A stretch of DNA of 64,000 nt from Loktanella sp. (GTDB lineage: Bacteria; Pseudomonadota; Alphaproteobacteria; Rhodobacterales; Rhodobacteraceae). How positions within the stretch are numbered: position 1 is the stretch's first letter; each line of letters starts with the position of its first letter. Below are positions 8,748 through 15,694 of this stretch, one piece after another. A model generated the notes under the pieces. It made no database searches and was not told the origin of the DNA. It saw only the letters and a program-made list of their open reading frames with translations. A program made the translations under genes and the position numbers. The DNA is taken from contig JAFPBO010000018.1 in the NCBI GenBank assembly GCA_017390475.1, positions 286,874 through 350,873 of the forward strand, written 5' to 3'.

Positions 8748-9562
8748 TTCGCACCTTCCATCTGCGACCACGGGAACAGCCAGCGGCGCAGGCGATCCAG
8801 TCCGTAATCGGCCATCGCCGCGATAAACGTGATCCATGCGACATAGGGAAAGATGATCTCCATCGACAGATAGCGCCGGACGAGGAAGATGCGGTAGCCA
8901 AGGCCGCTTTCGGAGGAAATCGCCTCTGCCGCGATCAGGAACAGGAAGGCGGCCCCCAGTTGCAAGCGCAGGCTGATGATCAGCCGCGGCAAGACCTGCG
9001 GCAGGACCACGCGCCAGACGACAAGCCAGCTATTGGCGGAAAGTGTCTCTGCCTTCACGATCTGTTCGCGCGGCAGATCGCCAACACGCTGCGCCATGTC
9101 GCGGATCATCAAAGGGGCGACGCCGATCACGATCAGCGCGATTTTGGAGACTTCGCCAAGGCCCAGCATGATGAACAAGACCGGCAGCAAGGCCAAAGGC
9201 GGGACCATCGACACGAAACCCACGAAAGGGCCCAAAAGCGCGCGCATCGCCGGGAAGATGCCAATCGCCACGCCGACCACCAGCGCCAGCATCGTCGAAA
9301 TCCCCAGCCCCGCGCCCAGCCGTTGCAGGCTCGCCGCCGTATCGGACCAAAGCAGGTAATCGCCCGTGCGCCGGTCCGGGGTGAAGGCCATCAGATCAAT
9401 CGCATTCGCCATGGTGGACAAGGCTGGCAACAGCTTGTCCGCCGGATTATCCGCCAGCCGCGCCGCCGATCCCACCAGATAGGCGATGATCAGCAGCGCG
9501 AAAGGCGCGAGCTTCAGCGCCAGCAGCGCGGGCGGCGACAGATGTTGATTGATCAGGCGCAT
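8744..9562 (-). CDS. ABC transporter permease, nitrate/taurine-type, guanidine operon
   Basis: A 272-residue inner-membrane permease of the BPD_transp_1 family. About six hydrophobic segments are visible (for example 15-32, 86-110, 115-140, 230-250), and the EAA-loop contacting the ATPase lies around residues 160-200 (ETLSANSWLVVWRVVLPQVLP). It forms the transport channel with the neighbouring ATPase and binding protein. It follows the binding protein gene by 14 bp and overlaps the ATPase gene by 4 bp. Substrate inferred as guanidine from the riboswitch and downstream enzymes. Confidence 0.92.
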   Translation of the reverse strand: MRLINQHLSPPALLALKLAPFALLIIAYLVGSAARLADNPADKLLPALSTMANAIDLMAFTPDRRTGDYLLWSDTAASLQRLGAGLGISTMLALVVGVAIGIFPAMRALLGPFVGFVSMVPPLALLPVLFIMLGLGEVSKIALIVIGVAPLMIRDMAQRVGDLPREQIVKAETLSANSWLVVWRVVLPQVLPRLIISLRLQLGAAFLFLIAAEAISSESGLGYRIFLVRRYLSMEIIFPYVAWITFIAAMADYGLDRLRRWLFPWSQMEGAK

Positions 9563-9576
9563 CGCAGCGGGCCTAT

Positions 9577-10650
9577 TTACAGCGCGCCGTCAGCGGCCAT
9601 TTGCATGAATTCCGTGGTAAAGCGGAATTGGACATTCTCGGGATCACCCAGAATGGTGCCATCGGGCAGTTCAATCCCCACCGCATCATCCGATGTGGCG
9701 GTGGGTGTCAGCAGGCCTTTGTCGAACAGGAAAGCGCGGACGAGGTCCATCGTGGTGCCAAGTTCGGGCGAGGCGGTGAAAGCCACCGCCGCTGCCGGAT
9801 CGGCGAAAAGCTCTGTCGCGGCCATCTGCGCCTCGAACCCCGCCTGATCTGTGCCTGATGCGGCACCCATCGCGGCGCGGGCCTCTGCCCCTTCCGGCGT
9901 GTCGGATGTCATCAGCGCGACGGTTTCATACCAGATCCCCGCCAAAGCCTTGCCGAAATCGGGGTTGGCCTCCAGCACATCACTATTGACGACCATCAGA
10001 TCGATAATCTCACCGGGGATCATGGCACTGTCGAAGACCCGCACGGCATCAGGCAAGGCGGCAATTTCCGATACCATCGGGTTCCATGTGACCAAGGCGG
10101 TCACATCAGCCGTCTGGAACGCGCCGACCATATCGGGGTCAGCGGTGTTGACGACCGACACGTCGCGTTCGGACAGACCGACCGAATCCAGCGCGCGGGC
10201 GAGCAGGTAGTGCGAGACGGAGAATTCCACCAGATTGACGCGCCGCCCGGCGATATCGGCGATTGTTTCGGCTTCTTTGAGGAACACGACATCATTGCCA
10301 GCCGAGAAATCTCCGACGATGACAGCGGTTGTGTCAACGCCGCCAGCCGCCGGGATCGACAAAGCATCCATATTCGTGACGGTCACCGCATCATAGGCCC
10401 CGGCGGTATATTGGTTGATCGATTCCACGTAATCGTTGAACTGGGTGACATTGATCGTGATGCCATATTCCTCTGCCCAGCGATCCACGATCCCGGTATC
10501 TGCGGCATAGCCCCAAGGCATCCAGCCGACATAGATCGACCAGGCGACGTTGAATTCGGTCTTTTCCTGCGCGGCGACAGGCGCAGCAAGAAAGCTTGCG
10601 CCGATGATGGCCAAGGTGGACAATGTTCTGGTGGTAAATGGTAGCGTCAT
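9577..10650 (-). CDS. periplasmic substrate-binding protein of the guanidine-operon ABC transporter
   Basis: A 357-residue secreted protein with a Sec signal peptide (MTLPFTTRTLSTLAIIGAS, cleavage near PVAAQE). It belongs to the NMT1/TauA-like binding proteins found next to urea/guanidine carboxylase genes. The open frame extends to 10860, but that stretch covers the riboswitch. The ATG at 10650 is preceded by AAAGGG at a suitable distance and directly precedes the signal peptide. It is the first gene of the operon and the direct target of the riboswitch. It should capture the imported nitrogen compound in the periplasm, probably guanidine. Confidence 0.92.
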   Translation of the reverse strand: MTLPFTTRTLSTLAIIGASFLAAPVAAQEKTEFNVAWSIYVGWMPWGYAADTGIVDRWAEEYGITINVTQFNDYVESINQYTAGAYDAVTVTNMDALSIPAAGGVDTTAVIVGDFSAGNDVVFLKEAETIADIAGRRVNLVEFSVSHYLLARALDSVGLSERDVSVVNTADPDMVGAFQTADVTALVTWNPMVSEIAALPDAVRVFDSAMIPGEIIDLMVVNSDVLEANPDFGKALAGIWYETVALMTSDTPEGAEARAAMGAASGTDQAGFEAQMAATELFADPAAAVAFTASPELGTTMDLVRAFLFDKGLLTPTATSDDAVGIELPDGTILGDPENVQFRFTTEFMQMAADGAL

Positions 10651-10705
10651 GACAATCCCTTTCGAGGTGAATGGATTGGTCGCGCGACTTCGACGCCAAT
10701 CCCTT
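10651..10705 (-). promoter_or_regulatory. riboswitch expression platform with duplicated GGGATTG
   Basis: Read on the minus strand, AAGGGATTGG (10696-10705) follows the aptamer, CCAATCC (10673-10679) comes next, and AAAGGGATTG (10653-10662) forms the ribosome binding site just before the ATG at 10650. CCAATCC can pair with either copy: the first pairing makes a 7-bp hairpin that leaves the binding site free, and the second (CAATCC/GGATTG, 6 bp) hides it. This suggests control of translation initiation. There is no T-tract for an intrinsic terminator. Confidence 0.6.
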
Positions 10706-10711
10706 GGCTGT

Positions 10712-10816
10712 GCGAGGTCTCCCGGGCTTTTATCCCGCCGTGTGCCTGAAGGATCTGTCTGCCCCTCAGGTGCAGCTCTTGGTCCAAGCGCATGTTGCCA
10801 TGCCGGAACCCTAGCC
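10712..10816 (-). promoter_or_regulatory. guanidine-I (ykkC) riboswitch aptamer
   Basis: On the minus strand the conserved blocks of the class appear in the right order: CTAGGGTTCCG at 10814-10804, a variable arm around CTTGGACCAAGAGCTGC, an ACGGCGGGA block, and AAAAGCCCGGGAGACC ending near 10715. The class binds free guanidine. It sits about 65 bases before the first gene of a carboxylase/deiminase/allophanate hydrolase operon, the gene set it most often controls. Edges are approximate. Confidence 0.93.
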
Positions 10817-10873
10817 GCCTTACTCAATTTCATGTTTGCAGGGCGGTGACAGCAGGACAAGGAACTAGGTCAA

Positions 10874-10900
10874 GGCAAAAGAGGAACACACACTTTTGCC
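10874..10900 (-). terminator. possible terminator after cysW
   Basis: An 8-bp inverted repeat GGCAAAAG / CTTTTGCC lies 38 bases past the cysW stop. It has a weak T-tract on the minus strand and a run of seven A on the other side. It may end the sulfate operon and insulate the guanidine operon promoter, which must lie between here and 10816. Confidence 0.4.
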
Positions 10901-10937
10901 AAAAAAATAGGCGGCATCATCTGCTATCGCTTATTAT

Positions 10938-11759
10938 TTAAGTCGACCGTTTCCCTTCCAGCACTGCCTTGAGGATCAAGGCTACCACCGCGAGTAGTGT
11001 CAGGGTCGATGCGGCGGCAAAGGCCCCCACAGCGTTCAAATCGTTGAACAGCAGTTCCACATGCAGTGGCAGCGTATTCGTCTGCCCCCGGATATTGCCA
11101 GAGACGACCGACACACCGCCGAACTCCCCCACCGCGCGCGCCGTGCAAAGGACAGCACCATAAAGCAGCGCCCAGCGGATATTCGGCAGTGTCACGCGGC
11201 GGAATACCTGCCAGCCGGAGGCACCAAGAGTCACCGCCGCCTCTTCCTGTTCGGACCCCTGCGCCTGCATCAGCGGCAAGACTTCGCGCGCGACAAATGG
11301 GGCAGTGACAAACATCGTGACCAGCACGATCCCCGGCAGGGCAAACATCACTTGCAGGTCATTGGCCTGCAACCATGGGCCCAGCAGCCCCTGGCGACCA
11401 TAGAGCAGCAGATAACAGATACCCGCGATGATCGGCGAGATCGAAAACGGGATTTCAATCACCGTCACCAGAATCCCGCGCCCCGGAAACCTGTGCTTGG
11501 CCACCGCCCAAGCGGCGACTACGCCAAAGGCCACATTGACCGGCACCACGATGATCGCGACCATCGTGGTCAACCAGATTGCATGCAAGGTCGCGGGATC
11601 AAGGATATTCTGCGCATAGACACGCCAGCCTTCGGAAAAGGCGCGCACGAAAATATAAGCCAGCGGTGCCACGATAAACAGCAGCGTCAGCACAACGGCG
11701 ATGGCAATCAGAATGCGTTCACCCTGTCGCGTCTGTCCCGGCAGATAGGTCTGGCTCAT
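10938..11759 (-). CDS. cysW: sulfate/thiosulfate ABC transporter permease CysW
   Basis: A 273-residue inner-membrane permease with six predicted hydrophobic segments. The EAA loop (QEEAAVTLGASGWQVFRRVTLP, about 170-190) and the CysW-type RAVGEFGGVSVVSG motif (about 210-224) identify it. It forms the sulfate channel with CysT. It is the last gene of a four-gene minus-strand operon, and its start overlaps the cysT stop by 4 bp (ATGA). It supplies sulfur for cysteine synthesis. Confidence 0.95.
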   Translation of the reverse strand: MSQTYLPGQTRQGERILIAIAVVLTLLFIVAPLAYIFVRAFSEGWRVYAQNILDPATLHAIWLTTMVAIIVVPVNVAFGVVAAWAVAKHRFPGRGILVTVIEIPFSISPIIAGICYLLLYGRQGLLGPWLQANDLQVMFALPGIVLVTMFVTAPFVAREVLPLMQAQGSEQEEAAVTLGASGWQVFRRVTLPNIRWALLYGAVLCTARAVGEFGGVSVVSGNIRGQTNTLPLHVELLFNDLNAVGAFAAASTLTLLAVVALILKAVLEGKRST

Positions 11760-12604
11760 CGTGTCGCCTCGCGGTGTTTTGATGCCCAGTTCTGCAACAG
11801 GTTCGACAGCACCAGCAGCACCAGCGCAAAGCCCAGCAGAACAAGTGCGATGGCGGCAGCGCCGTTGTAGTCAAATTCCTCCAGCCGGATAAAGGCCAGC
11901 AGGGCCGCGATTTCGGTACGGCCTGGCAGATTGCCGGCGATAAACACGATGGCCCCGAACTCACCCAAGGACCGGGCGAATGCAGTAGTACACCCCGCCA
12001 GCCACGCGGGCAGGATCGCGGGAAACACGACGCGGGTGAAAATCGCCCATGGCCGCGCACCAAGGGTGATCGCGGCCTGTTCCAGCGCGGGGTCCATATC
12101 TTCCAGCACCGGCTGGACCGTGCGGACGACAAAAGGGACAGACGTAAAGGCCATCGCCAGCGCGATCCCCCAGATGGTGTAGACGACCTGCAACCCTGCC
12201 GCTTCCAGCACGCCGCCGAACCACCCATTGGCCGAGAAGAGGGCCGTCAGCGACAGCCCCGCAACAGCGGTGGGCAGAGCAAAGGGCACATCCATCAGCG
12301 CGTCCAGAATGCGCTTGCCGCGAAATTCATAGCGCACCAGCACCCAGGCCATCAGCAGGCCATAGACCGCATTGAAAATCGTGGCGATCACTGCCGCTGT
12401 GAGCGTAACCTGAAAAGCCGCCACCGCACGCGGGCTGGACACGATCTGCCAGAACCGTGCTGGCCCGATCTCCGCCCCTTTCAGGACCAGAGCAAGGACC
12501 GGGATCAGCACGATAAAGGTCAGATACAGCAGCGTCGTGCCAAGGCTGAGTGTAAACCCCGGCATGACGCGCTTTGCGCGGATAGGTGCGGTGGCAGCGG
12601 TCAT
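11756..12604 (-). CDS. cysT: sulfate/thiosulfate ABC transporter permease CysT
   Basis: A 282-residue inner-membrane permease, the partner of CysW. It shows six hydrophobic segments, an EAA loop (EQAAITLGARPWAIFTRVVFP, about 175-195) and the sulfate-permease motif RSLGEFGAIVFIAGN (about 211-225). It starts 4 bp after the binding protein stop and overlaps cysW by 4 bp. Together the two permeases make the heterodimeric membrane core of the importer. Also named cysU. Confidence 0.95.
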   Translation of the reverse strand: MTAATAPIRAKRVMPGFTLSLGTTLLYLTFIVLIPVLALVLKGAEIGPARFWQIVSSPRAVAAFQVTLTAAVIATIFNAVYGLLMAWVLVRYEFRGKRILDALMDVPFALPTAVAGLSLTALFSANGWFGGVLEAAGLQVVYTIWGIALAMAFTSVPFVVRTVQPVLEDMDPALEQAAITLGARPWAIFTRVVFPAILPAWLAGCTTAFARSLGEFGAIVFIAGNLPGRTEIAALLAFIRLEEFDYNGAAAIALVLLGFALVLLVLSNLLQNWASKHREATR

Positions 12605-12608
12605 TTTG

Positions 12609-13607
12609 TCACTGATTCACAAAGATCTGGTCAAGGATCGCGCCATCGGCCAGATGTTCGTCCCGGATCGCATCCCAGCCACCAAAGACATCGTCGACGG
12701 TCACCAGATCAACCTCTGCCTGAGTATCAGCGAATTCAGCCGCCACGGTTTCATCGGTCAGACGGTAAAAATACTCACCCAAAATCTGCTGTGCTTCAGC
12801 AGAATAGAGCCATTCCAGATAGGCTGTCGCGACCTCAGTCGAGCCGTTACGTTCAGCGTTTTCAGCAACCACAGCAACCGGGAAAGCGGCGAACAGGCTT
12901 TGCGATGGTGTCACACGTTCCAGCCCAAGGCTGGCATATTCTGCGGCGATGCCACCGGTTTCGGCCTCGAAAGTCACCAACACGTCACCAATGTTACGTT
13001 CGGCGAAGGTTTGTGTGGCTGCACGCCCGCCGGTATCGAACACCGGGACAGATGCAAAGATATCGCGCACGAAACCCTGTGCCGCCTCGTGATCGTCACC
13101 ATTGTTCGCCAGTGCATAGGCATAGGCCGCCAGATAGGTATAGCGCGCATTGCCGCTGGTTTTCGGGTTCGGGAAAACGGGGGCAACATCGGCGCGCGCC
13201 AGATCATCCCAGTCCTGAATGTCCAATGGGTTGCCTTCGCGCACCAGGAAGGCAGGCAGCGAATAATAGGGCGACGCACCATTGGGCAGCAGGTCACGCC
13301 AGTCGGCGGGCAGCAGGCCGCCCTCGGCCAGCACGTCGATATCGGTTTCCTGATTGAAGGTCACTACATCGGCGTTCAACCCTTCAAGAATCGCGCGCGC
13401 CTGACGGGAAGAGCCGCCATGGCTCATGTCGATTGTCACCGTGCGGCCGGTGGTTTCTTCCCAATGGGCGGCGAAAGCAGGGTTCAGCGCCTCGAACAAT
13501 TCGCGGGCGATGTCATAACTGACGTTCAGGATTTTATCCTGCGCCATAGCAGGGGCAGCGCCAAGCGACAGCGCGAGGGCGACAGCGGTCAAGGTAGGGA
13601 ATTTCAT
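12609..13607 (-). CDS. sbp: periplasmic sulfate-binding protein
   Basis: A 332-residue secreted protein with a clear Sec signal peptide (MKFPTLTAVALALSLGAAPAMAQ). The mature part begins with NVSYDIARELFEALN, typical of Sbp/CysP, and the ligand-binding MSHGGSSRQAR motif is at about 80-91. It delivers sulfate, possibly thiosulfate, to CysTW. The operon order cysA-sbp-cysT-cysW, with ATPase first, differs from the common order with the binding protein first. Its ATG overlaps the cysA stop by 4 bp. Confidence 0.94.
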   Translation of the reverse strand: MKFPTLTAVALALSLGAAPAMAQDKILNVSYDIARELFEALNPAFAAHWEETTGRTVTIDMSHGGSSRQARAILEGLNADVVTFNQETDIDVLAEGGLLPADWRDLLPNGASPYYSLPAFLVREGNPLDIQDWDDLARADVAPVFPNPKTSGNARYTYLAAYAYALANNGDDHEAAQGFVRDIFASVPVFDTGGRAATQTFAERNIGDVLVTFEAETGGIAAEYASLGLERVTPSQSLFAAFPVAVVAENAERNGSTEVATAYLEWLYSAEAQQILGEYFYRLTDETVAAEFADTQAEVDLVTVDDVFGGWDAIRDEHLADGAILDQIFVNQ

Positions 13608-14713
13608 CGCGAAGACTCCAGTCTTGTTGGGGTTGTCTTGGGGGTATCGACCGTCGCATGTTGCGGCTGGTCACGTGGAAAAATCGTGCCTCCCTCGATC
13701 TTCAGCCGGACGGTGGCATCGGGGATCAGCGCCTCAGCCTTGACGGCGCGGCGGGGGACATCGGCCTCGGCCTCACCCAGATCGGGGTGGATCAGCACCA
13801 GTCGCAGATGCGCGCCGTTCGACATCCGGGTCACGATGCGCCACGGGGCATCAGCGTCAGGCACCGGGGTGATATCCTGCGGCCGGACCAACAATCGCGC
13901 CGCCCCATCAGGCAAGGCACGGCGGGCAAGTGCCGTCAGGTCCAGCCCGGCACCATCGGCGCGACCGGCCTGCAAGGTCACCGGCAGGTCCACCGTCGCG
14001 CCCATGAACCGCGCAACAAAGGGTGTGGCAGGGTGGTCATGGATCGCATCGGCATGGCCGATCTGTTCGATCTTGCCCGCGCCCATGACGACGACACGGT
14101 CGGCCAGTTCGAAAGCTTCTTCCTGATCGTGGGTCACAAAAATCGTGGTTGATCCTGTCGCCTCATGCACACCGCGCAACCAGCGGCGCAGGTCACGGCG
14201 GATCGCCGCATCAAGCGCACCAAAGGGTTCATCCAGCAACAACACCTTGGGTTCAATCGCCAAAGCCCGGCCCAAAGCCACACGCTGCCGCTGTCCACCG
14301 GATAATTGACCAGGATAACGGTCTGCCAGATGCGCGATCTGAAGGAAATGCAGTAATTCATCGACCTTGGCAGCGATCACCGACTTGCCGGGACGTTCAG
14401 CACGCGGCCGGACAGACAGGCCGAAGGCGATATTGTCGCGCACAGACATATGCGGGAACAAGGCGTAATGCTGGAACACGAAACCGATCCGGCGGTCCTG
14501 TGCGGCCAGTTGCAGCCAATCCTGATCCTCGACAGCCAGTTGCCCGGCATCGGGCCATTCCAGCCCGGCAATAATTTTCAGCAAGGTCGTCTTTCCCGAC
14601 CCCGAAGGCCCCAGCAAAGCGACCAATTCGCCTTTTTGCACCGACAAGTCGATGCCGCGCAGCACATCGGTTTTGCCGAAGCGTTTGGTCATCGCGGAAA
14701 TCTGGATCGACAT
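13604..14713 (-). CDS. cysA: sulfate/thiosulfate ABC transporter ATPase CysA
   Basis: A 369-residue ABC ATPase: Walker [10 protein letters not shown] (about 36-44), signature LSGGQRQR, Walker B LLLDEPFGALD and switch histidine FVTHDQEEA. Residues from about 240 form the regulatory TOBE-like domain found in CysA. It drives sulfate uptake with CysT and CysW. It is the first gene of the operon, so its promoter should lie in 14714-14935. Confidence 0.95.
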   Translation of the reverse strand: MSIQISAMTKRFGKTDVLRGIDLSVQKGELVALLGPSGSGKTTLLKIIAGLEWPDAGQLAVEDQDWLQLAAQDRRIGFVFQHYALFPHMSVRDNIAFGLSVRPRAERPGKSVIAAKVDELLHFLQIAHLADRYPGQLSGGQRQRVALGRALAIEPKVLLLDEPFGALDAAIRRDLRRWLRGVHEATGSTTIFVTHDQEEAFELADRVVVMGAGKIEQIGHADAIHDHPATPFVARFMGATVDLPVTLQAGRADGAGLDLTALARRALPDGAARLLVRPQDITPVPDADAPWRIVTRMSNGAHLRLVLIHPDLGEAEADVPRRAVKAEALIPDATVRLKIEGGTIFPRDQPQHATVDTPKTTPTRLESSR

Positions 14714-14818
14714 GAGACTCGCCTTTTATCACCGATAAGGCGGAGTTAGCTATCGCCTCGCTGAGCGACAAGCATAGCAGGGCTACAGCCGTTCATTGTC
14801 ACGCGTCCGCTATTCTGC

Positions 14819-14849
14819 GGCACCGGTGCAATGCAAAACACCGGTGCTG
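14819..14849. promoter_or_regulatory. inverted repeat upstream of cysA
   Basis: GCACCGGTG (14819-14827) and CACCGGTGC (14841-14849) form a 9-bp inverted repeat, and each arm contains the palindrome CACCGGTG. It lies about 106 bp upstream of cysA. It could be an operator for the sulfate operon, or a hairpin ending the preceding minus-strand transcript. There is no T-tract. Confidence 0.35.
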
Positions 14850-14935
14850 TGCCTGCGACAAAACAGAACGGGAGGATCATAAATGAGCAAGGAACGGGAA
14901 ATAATTCTTATTCCAGCAAATTTACCCGGATCAGG

Positions 14936-15694
14936 TCATGGCCCGGTATGCACGATGTCGTAACGCACTCGCACCCGGCAATCGGCCATACCAAAGCCTG
15001 CCAGAATGGCCGCCTGTGGCCCGTCGATACTGCTGCGCAGGGACAGCAAACCGCTGATCCGGTCGGGCGCGACCAAAGTCATGTTCAGGCCCAGCGCGAT
15101 TTCCGCACAGGTCCCGTCGCTGCATTCGCGGCTTTGCACATTGTCCGACAGCCAGCGATAGGGGCCGGTTTCACGCCATTCATAGGGAGACACGCCCGGC
15201 ATATCAGGTTGCGGAAACCCTGCGGCCAGACGGCCAGGGTGGAACGCGCCGTTCCAGTCCACGCGGGTCGACATGAATTCTACCCGCGAGGCCGCCAGCA
15301 TCCCGCCCAAAGCCGCCGGACAGCCTGAGGTGGATTCCCCCAGCGTACGCCACTGCCAGGTGCCGTCCAGCGGCACCATCGCCTCTGGCTCGGGGAACAG
15401 TTTGATCGGGCAATCGCCGGTACCGCCAAAATGCCGCTGGATGTCAGACCGCGACCCGTCGCCCCATGAAACGATACCAAGGTCAGGTTCATAGACCAGC
15501 GTATCGCGGGTCGGATCGACGGGGGTGTCAGAGCCAAATGTCTCTCCGACCATGAACATGATCTCTTGCGCTGACAATGGGCTGAGCGAACACTCGCAAC
15601 CACCGCTCTGGCAGATCGCCAGCACGGTGTCGGCGCGCGCGGCCGGGCTCAGCACAGCGGAAAGGGCTGCAGCAAGGATAAACCGGGTGATCAT
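14936..15694 (-). CDS. secreted protein of unknown function
   Basis: A 252-residue protein with a Sec signal peptide (MITRFILAAALSAVLSPAARA) and an N-terminal cysteine cluster CQSGGCEC (about 28-35). Further cysteines near 95, 124, 188, 194 and 238 are consistent with periplasmic disulfides. It has no nucleotide-binding or enzyme motif that I recognise. It starts by a 4-bp overlap with the stop of the large OmpA-family gene upstream, so the two are co-transcribed and may act together in the envelope. Confidence 0.75.
   Translation of the reverse strand: MITRFILAAALSAVLSPAARADTVLAICQSGGCECSLSPLSAQEIMFMVGETFGSDTPVDPTRDTLVYEPDLGIVSWGDGSRSDIQRHFGGTGDCPIKLFPEPEAMVPLDGTWQWRTLGESTSGCPAALGGMLAASRVEFMSTRVDWNGAFHPGRLAAGFPQPDMPGVSPYEWRETGPYRWLSDNVQSRECSDGTCAEIALGLNMTLVAPDRISGLLSLRSSIDGPQAAILAGFGMADCRVRVRYDIVHTGP

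Noticed and set aside
8748-8837. N-terminal extension of the guanidine-operon ATPase to 8837
   Set aside because: The extension lies inside the permease gene and resembles no ABC ATPase. The ATGA overlap at 8747 is the natural start.
10651-10860. N-terminal extension of the binding protein over the upstream region
   Set aside because: That stretch is the guanidine riboswitch. The signal peptide and ribosome binding site fix the start at 10650.
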